DNA of 64,000 bases from Streptomyces ardesiacus (GTDB lineage Bacteria > Actinomycetota > Actinomycetes > Streptomycetales > Streptomycetaceae), in NCBI RefSeq assembly GCF_003112575.1, contig NZ_BEWC01000006.1:186001-250000 (forward strand), written 5' to 3'. Within the stretch, counting starts at the first letter, position 1. Every line of letters starts with the position of its first letter. Of this stretch, positions 24,283 through 32,612 are shown in pieces. Both the position numbers and the translations under genes were made by a program. The notes beneath the pieces are model-generated. The model saw only the letters and a program-made list of their open reading frames with translations, was not told where the DNA came from and ran no database searches.

Positions 24283-24327
24283 CCCGGACCGGCGACGTCG
24301 CGGGAAAGGATCCGTCGCCGGTCCGGG
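24283..24327 (-). terminator. Hairpin terminator downstream of the arabinofuranosidase gene
   Basis: A perfect 14-bp stem: CCCGGACCGGCGAC (24283-24296) pairs with GTCGCCGGTCCGGG (24314-24327), with a 17-nt loop. It begins 15 nt after the arabinofuranosidase stop on the minus strand and 16 nt before the tmrB-like start. Confidence 0.72.
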
Positions 24328-24342
24328 TGGTGTGCCGCCGGA

Positions 24343-26817
24343 CTACCGCTGCGCGATCCTCAGGAACGTCACCGAGTTCGCCGGGAAGGTGTACGTGAAC
24401 TCGCTCGCCACCCCCGAGAAGGTCGAGGTCACCGGGGTCACCGGTGCGTCGGTTTCGGTGTTGACCGCGTCCTGGCCGGCGGCCAGCGTGGTGACGCGGG
24501 CCTTGGAGGCGACCTTGGCGCCGCCGAGGTCGACGGCGGTGCGGGCCGCGGTGTCCTGGGCGTTGACGACCTTGACGATCAGCTCGCCGGTGCGGTCGTC
24601 GCGCGTGACGATCTGGCGGAAGGGCTCGGCCGGCTTGTCGTCGGTGAAGCCGCCCCACTCCTGGCCGTCGAGGTACAGGGTGACCTGGCGGCCCCGGACC
24701 TTGACGTCGATGTCGTAGGCGCGGCCCGTCTCGATCGACCCGGCCTTGGACACGAGCGTCGACTTGCCGCCGTCGGTGGCCTGCTCCACTGCCGACCGGG
24801 TGTTGTTCCAGCCGCCCAGGTTCCACCAGTAGTAGGTGCCGGTGTCCTTGACGCCGAAGGCGACGAGGAAGCCCTCCTTGCCGGACTTCTTCGTGGCCCT
24901 CACATGCAGGTCGTAGTCCCGCCAGGCCGGGTCGCCCGCCGTGACCAGGGTGTTCTCGGCGGCCGTGTCGGTCTGGACGTACTGGCCGTCCTGGACGGTC
25001 CAGCTCCCGGCGCCGCTGTGGCTCCACTGCGAGGCGTCGCCGGAGAAGTCGTCGGACAGCAGGGTCCTGCCGTCGGCGGAGGTGACCTTCACGTCGTCGT
25101 ACGCCGCGCTGGTCGCCCAGGTCGACAGGCCGACGGCGCCGGTGATGGGGCCGCTGACGGCGGGGGTGCCGGTGGCCTGCGACGGGACGACGCGGTCACC
25201 GGTGTTGTTCATGAAGAGCTTCTGGACCTCGTAGTTGGCCGAGCCCCAGGACGCGTGGTTGTTGAACCAGATCAGGTCCGGGTTCCACTGCACGTAGTCC
25301 TCGTTGGCGAGCAGCGGGGCGTAGGAGGCGAGCTTGACCACGTCGGCGTTGCGTTCCAGGCCGGTCATGAACGCGGCCTCGGCCAGCGCGTTCCTCCAGG
25401 CGTTGCCCTGGGAGGCGTACTCGCCGAGGAAGACCGCGGGGCCGTTCCGGTCGTAGGAGTCGTAGCGGTCGTTGTTCTGCAGGAACCACTGCGGGCTGTT
25501 GTAGTAGTGCTCGTCGACCATGGCGACGCCGGCGTCGCGGTTGAGCTGCCAGGCGGTGTCGAAGGTGGCGCCGGAGTCGTCGGGGCCGGAGTTGGAGACG
25601 ACGGTGACGTCCGGGTACGTCGCCTCGATGGCGGCGCGGAACTGCTCGAAGCGGGCGAAGAACTCCTTGGGGAGGTTCTCCTCGTTGCCGACTTCCAGGT
25701 GGGTGAGGTGGAAGGGCTTGGGGTGGCCCATCTCGGCGCGCTTCCTGCCCCATTCGCTGGTGCGGGGGCCGTTGGCGAACTCGATGAGGTCCAGGGTGTC
25801 CTGGATGTGCCGCTTCAGCAGCGCGTCGTCGTCGACGGCCTTGTTCTGGCCGCAGCCGGTGACCAGGGCGGGGACGACGGGCAGCGGCATGGCGCCGATG
25901 TCCTCGGCGAAGCGGAAGTACTCGTAGTAGCCGAGGCCGTAGCTCTGGTTGTAGCCCCAGAAGTTGGCGTTGGTGGCGCGCTCCTCGACCGGCCCTATGG
26001 TGTCCTTCCACTGGTAGGAGCGCTTGCGCTGCCAGCCGGAGTCCGCGCTGTAGTCCTCCATGGAGCCGGTGTTGACCAGGCAGCCGCCGGGGAAGCGCAG
26101 GAAGCCGGGGTGCAGGGCCTCGATCTTCTCGGCGAGGTCCTTGCGCAGGCCGTTCGGCTGGTGCTTGTAGGTGTCGCGGGGGAAGAGGGACACCATGTCG
26201 AGGGCGGCGCCCGCCGTGGTGGTGACGGCGAGGCGGCCGCGGTTGCTGGTGCGGGTGGCGGTGAAGTCCGCGGTGTACTTGCGCCACTTCCCCTTGGCGG
26301 CCACCTGGCGCACCGGGGCGAGCGTGCCCGCGGCGTCCTTGAGGGTGACGGTGAGGGTGGTGCCGCTCTCGGCGCGGGCCCAGACGGAGAAGTCGTACCT
26401 CGCGCCCTTCTCGACGCGGATGCCGGTGTTGTAGCCGGTGTTGGTGACGGTGGAACCGGCGGCCAGGGAGAGGTAGGCGCGGTTGCGCTCGTTGAGGCGG
26501 CCGTCGTCGTTCACGACCTGGGCCGAGCCGTCGGCGGTCCAGGAGGTGAGCGGGGTGTACGCGGCGTTGTCGGCGGTGGAGTACTCGAAGGACCGGTTCT
26601 GCACCAGCTCCGCGTACAGGCCGCCGTCGGCGGCCCGGTTGATGTCCTCGTAGAAGACGCCGTACATGGTGTCGTCGATCGCCGCGCCCCGGGCGGACGG
26701 GTCGACGGTGATCGTGTAGTCGGCGGCGGCCTGCGCGTGTGCCGGGGACGGCAGCAGGGCGGATGCCGTCAGGAGGGCGGTGGCGCTGAGACCGAGTCTC
26801 CAGCGGGTGCGTGACAT
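24343..26817 (-). CDS. Secreted alpha-L-arabinofuranosidase, GH51 type, with extra carbohydrate-binding modules
   Basis: An 824-residue exported enzyme that removes arabinose side chains from plant hemicellulose. A Sec signal (LGLSATALLTASALLPSPAHA) is followed by a GH51-type N-terminal region with a CBM4_9-like insert (YTPLTSWTADGSAQV...), then the catalytic barrel: acid/base Glu in HLEVGNEENLPKEF and nucleophile Glu in AVFLGEYASQG. After that comes an inserted beta-sandwich resembling a laminin-G/DUF1080 fold (LLSDDFSGDASQWSH ... YLDGQEWGG) and a C-terminal GH51 domain. At 824 residues it is much longer than the about 500-residue intracellular GH51 enzymes, consistent with secreted Streptomyces forms. 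Confidence 0.92.
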   Translation of the reverse strand: MSRTRWRLGLSATALLTASALLPSPAHAQAAADYTITVDPSARGAAIDDTMYGVFYEDINRAADGGLYAELVQNRSFEYSTADNAAYTPLTSWTADGSAQVVNDDGRLNERNRAYLSLAAGSTVTNTGYNTGIRVEKGARYDFSVWARAESGTTLTVTLKDAAGTLAPVRQVAAKGKWRKYTADFTATRTSNRGRLAVTTTAGAALDMVSLFPRDTYKHQPNGLRKDLAEKIEALHPGFLRFPGGCLVNTGSMEDYSADSGWQRKRSYQWKDTIGPVEERATNANFWGYNQSYGLGYYEYFRFAEDIGAMPLPVVPALVTGCGQNKAVDDDALLKRHIQDTLDLIEFANGPRTSEWGRKRAEMGHPKPFHLTHLEVGNEENLPKEFFARFEQFRAAIEATYPDVTVVSNSGPDDSGATFDTAWQLNRDAGVAMVDEHYYNSPQWFLQNNDRYDSYDRNGPAVFLGEYASQGNAWRNALAEAAFMTGLERNADVVKLASYAPLLANEDYVQWNPDLIWFNNHASWGSANYEVQKLFMNNTGDRVVPSQATGTPAVSGPITGAVGLSTWATSAAYDDVKVTSADGRTLLSDDFSGDASQWSHSGAGSWTVQDGQYVQTDTAAENTLVTAGDPAWRDYDLHVRATKKSGKEGFLVAFGVKDTGTYYWWNLGGWNNTRSAVEQATDGGKSTLVSKAGSIETGRAYDIDVKVRGRQVTLYLDGQEWGGFTDDKPAEPFRQIVTRDDRTGELIVKVVNAQDTAARTAVDLGGAKVASKARVTTLAAGQDAVNTETDAPVTPVTSTFSGVASEFTYTFPANSVTFLRIAQR

Positions 26818-26969
26818 GGATGCTCCGCGGCTCTCACTAGGGGGGTGTTCCAGCCTTCAGATGTTCGGGATGTCGGACGCCGGTCAGTACTTCGAACGGC
26901 AAGATAGGGAGGGGGATCAGGCGCGTCAATGGGTCGCGCGGCAACCAGTGGGCCGGAGCGGGAAAGCGA

Positions 26970-27452
26970 GTGGAAATGGGCGAGTTGTGGCCGGTGCCCG
27001 ACGTACTGGCGTACCTCGCGGGGCGCTGGCGCGCCGAGCGGTCGGTGCGGGACCTGGCGAACGGCCTGGACGGCCGGTTCACGGGGGTCACGGCCTTCGA
27101 CCCGCTCGACGCCGGCGGGCTGATCAGCCGCGAGTCGGGCGCCTTCACCTGGCAGGGCGTGACCCGGCCCGCCGAGCGCACGCTGCGCTACGAGCCGGGC
27201 GCCGGGCCGGGCCGGGCCGACGTGCGCTTCGCCGACGGCCGCCCCTTCCACGGCCTGGACCTGACCTCGGGGCGCCACGTGGCCGACCACCCGTGCGCCG
27301 CCGACCTGTACCGGGGCGAGTTCACGGTGCGCGGACCCGACCGCTGGCGGACGGTGTGGCGGGTGGGCGGTCCGGCCAAGGACCTGCTGCTCACGACGGA
27401 TTACGTGCGGGAAACGCCGAGCGGGCGGCACCCCGGCCCGGGCCGGGTTTAG
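26970..27452 (+). CDS. DUF6314 family protein
   Basis: A 160-residue protein of unknown function. The family pattern I recognise is LAGRWRAERSVRDLANGLDG at the N-terminus and DGRPFHGLDLTSGRHVADHPC with YRGEFTVRGPDRWRTVWRV, giving a small beta-barrel-like sequence. Start GTG at 26970 or ATG at 26976 are both plausible; GGAG lies about 10 nt before the GTG. It diverges from the arabinofuranosidase gene and converges on the phosphatase-like gene, sharing bases of the two stop codons (27449-27452). Confidence 0.7.
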   Translation: MEMGELWPVPDVLAYLAGRWRAERSVRDLANGLDGRFTGVTAFDPLDAGGLISRESGAFTWQGVTRPAERTLRYEPGAGPGRADVRFADGRPFHGLDLTSGRHVADHPCAADLYRGEFTVRGPDRWRTVWRVGGPAKDLLLTTDYVRETPSGRHPGPGRV

Positions 27453-28011
27453 AGACGCAGGCTCCAGCGGCCCGCGCGCCCCGTCACGGTGGTCGCCGAC
27501 AAGGGGCGGACGTCGAGGTTCCAGTACGTTCCGGGCGGCGCCTTCAGGGCGTAGACCAGCGCGGCCCGGATCACGGAGGTTCGGCCACGGCGACGATGCG
27601 GTCGCCGTCCTCGCCGGGACGGGTGTCGAGCCAGTTGCCGACCCGGGTGATGAAGGCCAGCAGCGACTCCCCGCCGTGCGGGACCGAGCGCGGGTCGGCG
27701 AGCCAGGCGTCCACGGCCTCCGGCTCACGGGCCATCGCCTCACCGAGCGTCAGGCCGCGCCACCGGCCCATGTCACAGTCCCGCAGGGCCGGTTGGACCA
27801 GCGGAGCGCAGCCGAGGGCGTCCCCGGTGGCGCGGCTGCGGGGCGTGGGCGAGCAGTAGCGCAGCTCGGCCGCCGCGAGCGGCAGGAGGGCGCCCGCCGC
27901 GCGCAGCGCCTCGTCCCACCCGGCCCGGTCCAGCGGCCGGTCGTCGTCGAAGCGCTCCGCGAGCAGCGGTGAGCCGCGTGCGGCCGCGACGAACGTGACC
28001 CGAAGCGCCAT
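27449..28011 (-). pseudogene. Histidine-phosphatase-family gene broken by a 1-nt frameshift
   Basis: The first 146 codons (28011-27571) read as a histidine-phosphatase-like protein (RVTFVAAARGSPLLAERFDD ... YCSPTPRSRATGDAL ... GGESLLAFITRVG ... VAVAEPP) and then hit TGA. Shifting one base at about 27575-27580 restores a convincing C-terminus in the next frame (SVIRAALVYALKAPPGTYWN...VRPLSATTVTGRAGRWSLRL) ending TAA at 27449. The junction GAACCTCCGTG lacks one base relative to an expected GAACCCTCCGTG. The catalytic RHG motif is also replaced by ARG at the N-terminus, so the family member may be non-catalytic even when intact. A sequencing error is a real alternative to a true mutation. Confidence 0.72.
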
Positions 28012-28084
28012 GCGGTGATGGTGGAGCGCGCGGGTGCCGGGGTCAAGGGGTGTTACCTGGGGTTCACCGAGGGTGGGCCACGGC

Positions 28085-28525
28085 TCACCGGCCGAGGGCG
28101 AGCTCCATCCACTGCTCGGGCCGGTCCAGCGCCGTGAACCCGAGCTTCTCGTAGACCCCGTGCGCGTCGTGCGTCGCCAGCAGGATGCGCCGCAGTCCGT
28201 GGGGCGCCAGGTGCTCGCGCACGGCCGCGACCAGTGCCGTGCCCAGGCCCTTGGCCCGCACCGACGGGTCGACGTACACGTCGCAGAGCCACGCGAAGGT
28301 GGCCAGGTCGGTGACCACCCGGGCGTAGGCGACCTGCTCGCCCGACACCGCGTCGTACACCCCGAAGTTGAGCGAGCCCTCGATGGCCCGGTCCTGCTTC
28401 TCGCGGGTCCGTCCCAGGGACCAGTACGCGTCGGTGGACAGCCAGTGGTGCACGCGCCCGGCGTCGATGCGGTGCGGGTCGGTGGAGATCTCGTAGCCCT
28501 CGGGGAGCCTCGGCGTGTCGGTCAT
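28085..28525 (-). CDS. GNAT family N-acetyltransferase
   Basis: A 146-residue acetyltransferase. The acetyl-CoA loop is VYVDPSVRAKGLGTALVAAV (R-x-K-G-L-G-T) and the following LATHDAHGVYEKLGFTAL is the typical motif-B end, where Tyr serves as the general acid. An N-terminal TDAYWSLGRTREKQDRAIEG segment is characteristic of a group of small stand-alone GNATs. The start ATG at 28525 is the only well-placed one. The amine acceptor is unknown. Confidence 0.87.
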   Translation of the reverse strand: MTDTPRLPEGYEISTDPHRIDAGRVHHWLSTDAYWSLGRTREKQDRAIEGSLNFGVYDAVSGEQVAYARVVTDLATFAWLCDVYVDPSVRAKGLGTALVAAVREHLAPHGLRRILLATHDAHGVYEKLGFTALDRPEQWMELALGR

Positions 28526-28583
28526 GCCGGGATGCTCCCAGGGCCGCGGGGAGCGCGTCGACCGGATATCCGCCCCGCTTCCC

Positions 28584-30023
28584 TCAGCCTCCCCACGCCT
28601 CCCGGCAGGCGGTGCCCAGACGGCGTACCCCTTCCGCGATCTCCCCGGTGTTCGCGACCGCCGCGAAGCTCAGCCGGACGTGGGCGGCCGGGGGTTCGGC
28701 GCTGAAGTAGGGGCGGCCCGGCGTGATCGCGACGCCCGCGCGCAGGGCGGCCGCGGTCAGGGCGCTCTCGTCGGCGCCCTCGGGCAGACGCGGCCACAGG
28801 TGGTAGCCGCCGGAGGGGACGTGGGCCGGGGAGAGCTCGGGGAGCCGCAGCCGCAGCGCGGAGGTCATGGCGTCCCGGCGGGCCCTCAACTCGGCCGAGA
28901 CGGCCCGCAGATGACGTGGCCAGGCGGGCGAGCCGACGAGTTCCAGCGCGGCCTCCTGGAGCGGCCGGGGGACGAAGAAGGTGTCGACGACCTGGATGGC
29001 CCGGAGCCGTTCGAGCACCGGGCCGTGCGCGGCCAGGGCGCTGACCCGGAAGCTGGGCGAGGTCGCCTTGGTGAGCGAGCAGACGTGGACGACGACGCCG
29101 TCCGGGTCGTCGGCGGCGAGCGGGGCGGGCAGCGGGCCCGCGTCCTCGTGCACGAGCCGGCGGACGAAGTCGTCCTCCACGACGAAGGCGCCGGCCGCCC
29201 GCGCGATGCGCAGCACCTCGCCGCGCCGCTCGGGGGCGAGCACGGCGCCGGTCGGGTTCTGGAAGAGGGGCTGGCAGACGAAGACGCGGGCGCCGGTGGC
29301 GCGGAAGGCGTCGGCGAGCAGGGCGGGCCGCACTCCGTCGGCGTCCACGGGGACCGGTACGGGGCGCAGCCCGGCCGCCCGGGCGATGGCCAGCATGCCG
29401 GGGTAGGTCGGGGACTCGACGAGGACGGGGGCGCCGGGCGGGGCGAGGGCGCGCAGGGCGGTGGCCAGCGCGGACTGGCCGCCCGCGGTGATCAGCACCT
29501 CGGCCGCCGTGACGGCCCCGCCGATGCCCCGCGCGAACCACTCCCGCAGCTCCGGCAGCCCCTCCATCGGCGGCCGCCCCCAGGCCCCGGGCCGCCGCCC
29601 GGCCCGCGCCAGCGCCGCCGACATCGCCCGCTCCGGCTGCAGCGACGGGTGCAGGTAGCCGCCGTTGAACTCCACGACACCGGGCGGCGGCGCGGCGAGC
29701 GAGACCAGCACCCCGGAGGCGTCGACGGAGCGCGGTACGAGGTCGGCGGCGCCGTCGGCGCTGAGCGCGACCTCCTGCCAGGACGTGTCCCCGACGGGCA
29801 CCGCCGAGGGCCGCGGCCGGGCGCGGAAGGCACCCGCGCCGGGCCGGGTGACGACCAGTCCCTCGGCGGCGAGCTGGGCCAGGGCGCGGGAGACCGTCAC
29901 CGGGCTCACCCGGAACCGGTCGACGAGGGCCCGGCTGGACGGGAGCTTTCCTCCCGGTGAGTAGCGGTCCAGCTCTCGCCGCAACACGGCCACCAGGTCA
30001 GCGACGCTGCTACGCTCTTGCAT
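28584..30023 (-). CDS. MocR-type regulator (GntR helix-turn-helix fused to PLP aminotransferase domain)
   Basis: A 479-residue fusion: an N-terminal winged helix-turn-helix (LPSSRALVDRFRVSPVTVSR then ALAQLAAEGLVVTRPGAGAF, about residues 30-75) joined to a type I aminotransferase-like domain. The PLP lysine is in VVHVCSLTKATSPSFRVSAL, and NPTGAVLAPERRGEVL supplies the Asn contact. Such proteins sense PLP or amino-donor compounds and often activate a divergent gene. Its ATG (30023-30021) overlaps the ATG of the divergent EamA transporter by two bases in a CATG, so both messages are probably leaderless. The natural guess is that it controls that transporter. Confidence 0.92.
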   Translation of the reverse strand: MQERSSVADLVAVLRRELDRYSPGGKLPSSRALVDRFRVSPVTVSRALAQLAAEGLVVTRPGAGAFRARPRPSAVPVGDTSWQEVALSADGAADLVPRSVDASGVLVSLAAPPPGVVEFNGGYLHPSLQPERAMSAALARAGRRPGAWGRPPMEGLPELREWFARGIGGAVTAAEVLITAGGQSALATALRALAPPGAPVLVESPTYPGMLAIARAAGLRPVPVPVDADGVRPALLADAFRATGARVFVCQPLFQNPTGAVLAPERRGEVLRIARAAGAFVVEDDFVRRLVHEDAGPLPAPLAADDPDGVVVHVCSLTKATSPSFRVSALAAHGPVLERLRAIQVVDTFFVPRPLQEAALELVGSPAWPRHLRAVSAELRARRDAMTSALRLRLPELSPAHVPSGGYHLWPRLPEGADESALTAAALRAGVAITPGRPYFSAEPPAAHVRLSFAAVANTGEIAEGVRRLGTACREAWGG

Positions 30024-30044
30024 GAAAGCACAGAGTAGCGCTAC
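30009..30044. promoter_or_regulatory. Shared divergent promoter/operator around the overlapping MocR and EamA starts
   Basis: Both start codons lie in CATG at 30021-30024. For the plus gene, TACGCT (30011-30016) ends 5 nt before the ATG; for the minus gene, TACTCT (30042-30037 region, read on the minus strand) ends 8 nt before its ATG. GTAGCGCTAC at 30035-30044 is a perfect 10-bp palindrome, and GCTAC at 30009-30013 mirrors GTAGC at 30035-30039, almost symmetric about the start codons. Confidence 0.6.
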
Positions 30045-30948
30045 CACACCGTCCCGGATAGCAGTCGGCACCGCCGGCACGGACCCCGGCGGCAGGCCCC
30101 TCGGCACCCTCCAGGCCGCCCTCGGTGTCGTCGCCTTCTCCCTCACCTTCCCCGCCACCGCCTGGGGCCTGGAGGGTTTCGGCCCCTGGTCGCTGATCGC
30201 CGTGCGCAGCGTCCTGGCCGCCGCGGTCGCCGGTGCCTGTCTGCTGGCGGTGGGGGTGGCCCCGCCCGAGCGACGGCACCTGCCCGGCCTCGCCGTGGTC
30301 GGCGCCGGGGTGGTGCTGGGCTTCCCGCTGCTGACCACGCTCGCGCTGCGGACCTCGACCACCGCGCACGCCGCCGTCGTGGTGGGCCTGCTCCCGCTGA
30401 CCACCGCGCTGCTGTCCGCCCTGCGGGTCGGCACCCGCCCCTCGCGCACCTTCTGGATCGCGGCCCTGGCGGGCGCGGCGGCCGTCATCGCCTTCACCGT
30501 GCAGCAGAGCGGCGGCGCGCTGACCTCGGCCGACGCCTACCTCTTGGCGGCGCTGCTGGTGTGCGCGGCCGGTTACACGGAGGGCGGCCGGCTGGCCGGG
30601 GTGATGCCGGGCTGGCAGGTCATCGGCTGGGCGCTGGTGCTGTGCGTGCCGCTGACGGTACCGATGGCGGCGGTGGCGCTGACGTACGAGCCGGTGGCGC
30701 TGACGGCGCACAGTGTGACCGGGCTGCTGTGGGTGGCGATGGGCTCGCAGTTCCTCGGTCTGGTCGTCTGGTACCGGGGCATGGCGGCGATCGGCATCCC
30801 CAAGGCCAGCCAGTTGCAGCTCGCGCAGCCGCTGCTCACACTGGTGTGGTCGGTACTTCTCCTGGGCGAGCACCTGACGGTGGCCGCTCCGCTGACGGCC
30901 GCGGCCGTACTGGTGTGCATCGCGGTCACCCAGCGGGCCCGGGGCTGA
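30022..30948 (+). CDS. EamA/DMT family transporter
   Basis: A 308-residue inner-membrane protein with ten hydrophobic segments, built from two EamA repeats, as in drug/metabolite exporters. Visible features are the first-repeat end ALRTSTTAHAAVVVGLLPLTTALLS and the second-repeat end GIPKASQLQLAQPLLTLVWSVLLLGEHLT, the classical family pattern. It probably exports an amino acid or similar metabolite. The ATG at 30022 overlaps the divergent mocR-type start; with TACGCT just upstream the message is likely leaderless. Its substrate may be related to the PLP-linked ligand sensed by the MocR protein. Confidence 0.88.
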   Translation: MKAQSSATTPSRIAVGTAGTDPGGRPLGTLQAALGVVAFSLTFPATAWGLEGFGPWSLIAVRSVLAAAVAGACLLAVGVAPPERRHLPGLAVVGAGVVLGFPLLTTLALRTSTTAHAAVVVGLLPLTTALLSALRVGTRPSRTFWIAALAGAAAVIAFTVQQSGGALTSADAYLLAALLVCAAGYTEGGRLAGVMPGWQVIGWALVLCVPLTVPMAAVALTYEPVALTAHSVTGLLWVAMGSQFLGLVVWYRGMAAIGIPKASQLQLAQPLLTLVWSVLLLGEHLTVAAPLTAAAVLVCIAVTQRARG

Positions 30949-30961
30949 GCGCGGCACACAG

Positions 30962-30976
30962 GTGAGGAGGCCTCAC
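30962..30976 (+). promoter_or_regulatory. Hairpin enclosing the ribosome-binding site of the DUF1918 gene
   Basis: GTGAGG-AGG-CCTCAC forms a 6-bp stem with a 3-nt loop, and the Shine-Dalgarno GAGGAGG lies entirely within it, ending 8 nt before the ATG at 30979. This could limit translation, or be a chance result of a purine-rich ribosome site followed by its complement. Confidence 0.45.
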
Positions 30977-30978
30977 GG

Positions 30979-31173
30979 ATGCGAGCAACCAAGGGCGACC
31001 AGCTGGTCCAGCACGGCCGGGTGGTCGGTGAGCACGACAAGGTCGCGGAGATCGTCGAAGTCATGGGCGACGAGGGCACTCCCCCGTACCGGGTCCGGTT
31101 CGAGGACGGGCACGAGGCCGTGTGCTCGCCCGGCCCCGACTCGGAGATCCGGCACAGGGAGATCCAGCTCTAG
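30979..31173 (+). CDS. DUF1918 domain protein
   Basis: A 64-residue protein consisting of one DUF1918 domain: ATKGDQLVQHGRVVGEHDKV, then AEIVEVMGDEGTPPYRVRFEDGHE with the PPY-x-VR-x-x-DGHE end. The fold is a small beta barrel; the function is not established. It starts at ATG 30979 with GAGGAGG upstream in a hairpin and is 30 nt downstream of the EamA transporter, so it may be in the same transcript. It converges with the glycosyl-hydrolase-like gene. Confidence 0.88.
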   Translation: MRATKGDQLVQHGRVVGEHDKVAEIVEVMGDEGTPPYRVRFEDGHEAVCSPGPDSEIRHREIQL

Positions 31174-31191
31174 GGCCGTCCGGGACACCGT

Positions 31192-32436
31192 TCAGCGCGG
31201 GGCGCCGGCCGGCTGCGTGTAGTGGTCGGCGGCCAGCTTCGCCATCGCGCCGCCGGGGTCCCGGGCGACGTCCTTCGCGGAGAAGTAGACGTGCCCGCGC
31301 ACCTCCGGGTGGCGCGCGGCCAGGGTCAGGTGCCGGGACAGCTCGGCCGGGTCCTGCCAGGCGGCGGGCTGGGCCGGATCCCCGCACTTGTAGAGCGCCT
31401 CGCCCACGTACAGCTCGGTGCGGCTGCCCCTGGCCACCTCGGCCCACCAGGGCAGCAGCTTCGCGTAGTCGGCGGCGTCCATGCCGATGTGCCAGTAGAG
31501 CTGCGGCACGACGTAGTCGATCCAGCCCTCGCGCACCCATGTGCGGGTGTCCGCGTACAGGTCGTCGTACGTCTGCACGCCGGCCCGGGTGTCCGAGCCG
31601 CGCTCGTCGGTGGTGGCGTTGCGCCACACCCCGAAGGGGCTGACGCCGAAACGGGCGGCCGGGCGGATCTCCTTGACGCGCTGCGCGGTCTCGCGCACCA
31701 GCCGGTCGACGTTGTCCCGCCGCCAGTCGGCCTTCGTGGCGAAGCCGGTGCCGTGGGTGCCGAAGGTCGCGCCGTCGTTGAAGCTCTGGCCCGCGACCGG
31801 ATAGGGGTAGAAGTAGTCGTCGAAGTGGACCCCGTCCACCGCGTACTTCCGCACCGCGTCCATCATCGCGTCCTGCACGAAGGCCCGGACCTCGGGCAGC
31901 CCGGGGTCGTAGTAGAGCTGCCCGCCGTACGCCACCACCCAGCCGGGGTTCTTGCGCGCGGGGTGGGAGGAGACGAGGCGGGCGGGGTCGTCGTGGGTGG
32001 CGACCCGGTACGGGTTGAACCAGGCGTGCAGCTGCAGGCCGCGGGCGTGGGCCTCCGTCACGGCCGTGCCCAGCGGGTCCCAGCCCGGGTCGCGGCCCTG
32101 GCTGCCGGAGAGGTACTGCGACCACGGCTCGTGGTCCGAGGGCCACAGCGCGTCGGCCGACGGCCGCACCTGGAACATCACCGTGTTCAGGCCGTGCCGT
32201 ACCGCGTTGTCGAGGTGCTCGATCAGCTCCGCGCGCTGCTCGGCGGCGCGCAGCCCCGCGCGGGTGGGCCAGTCCCGGTTGGCCACGGTGGCCAGCCACA
32301 TCCCCCGCATCCCGGCGGCGGCGCTGCGCGAGGGCTCCGGCCGCGCGGGCGCGGGGGCCGCCGCCGACGCCCCGGGCACCAGCGTGAACGCCGACAACGC
32401 CGCCACCGTGAAGGCACGGCGCGAGACACCGCCCAT
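31192..32436 (-). CDS. Exported glycosyl-hydrolase-like family 10 protein (GHL10/DUF187)
   Basis: A 414-residue secreted protein with a twin-arginine-like leader (GGVSRRAFTVAALSAFTLV). The catalytic-barrel features of the GHL10 family are RGMWLATVANRDWPTRAGLR at the start, HAWFNPYRVATHDDPARLVSS, VDGVHFDDYFYPYP and VSPFGVWRNATTDERGSD, then DYVVPQLYWHIG. Members act on cell-wall or surface polysaccharides. An 11-bp inverted repeat lies in the divergent promoter region shared with the dehydrogenase gene. The precise substrate is unknown. Confidence 0.87.
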   Translation of the reverse strand: MGGVSRRAFTVAALSAFTLVPGASAAAPAPARPEPSRSAAAGMRGMWLATVANRDWPTRAGLRAAEQRAELIEHLDNAVRHGLNTVMFQVRPSADALWPSDHEPWSQYLSGSQGRDPGWDPLGTAVTEAHARGLQLHAWFNPYRVATHDDPARLVSSHPARKNPGWVVAYGGQLYYDPGLPEVRAFVQDAMMDAVRKYAVDGVHFDDYFYPYPVAGQSFNDGATFGTHGTGFATKADWRRDNVDRLVRETAQRVKEIRPAARFGVSPFGVWRNATTDERGSDTRAGVQTYDDLYADTRTWVREGWIDYVVPQLYWHIGMDAADYAKLLPWWAEVARGSRTELYVGEALYKCGDPAQPAAWQDPAELSRHLTLAARHPEVRGHVYFSAKDVARDPGGAMAKLAADHYTQPAGAPR

Positions 32437-32468
32437 GGGTCAACCTCCTGAACGCTGTGGACCCGCGC

Positions 32469-32526
32469 GGTCACGGATCGTGTACGGGGCCTCAGCATGC
32501 CCGACCCGGGAGACGGATCCGTGACC
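32469..32526. promoter_or_regulatory. Inverted repeat in the divergent promoter region
   Basis: GGTCACGGATC (32469-32479) and its perfect complement GATCCGTGACC (32516-32526) are separated by 36 bp. The right arm overlaps a palindrome ACGGATCCGT (32514-32523), and the left arm extends into CACG-GAT-CGTG. The position between divergent genes (starts 32436 and 32613) suggests a regulator site. Confidence 0.5.
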
Positions 32527-32612
32527 ATTCGGGGGTAACGTGCTCGATCGGAGCAGGCGACGGGGACCCCGGCATGCCTGCTGCCAGCCGTGGAGTCAGC
32601 GAAAGGGACGAT

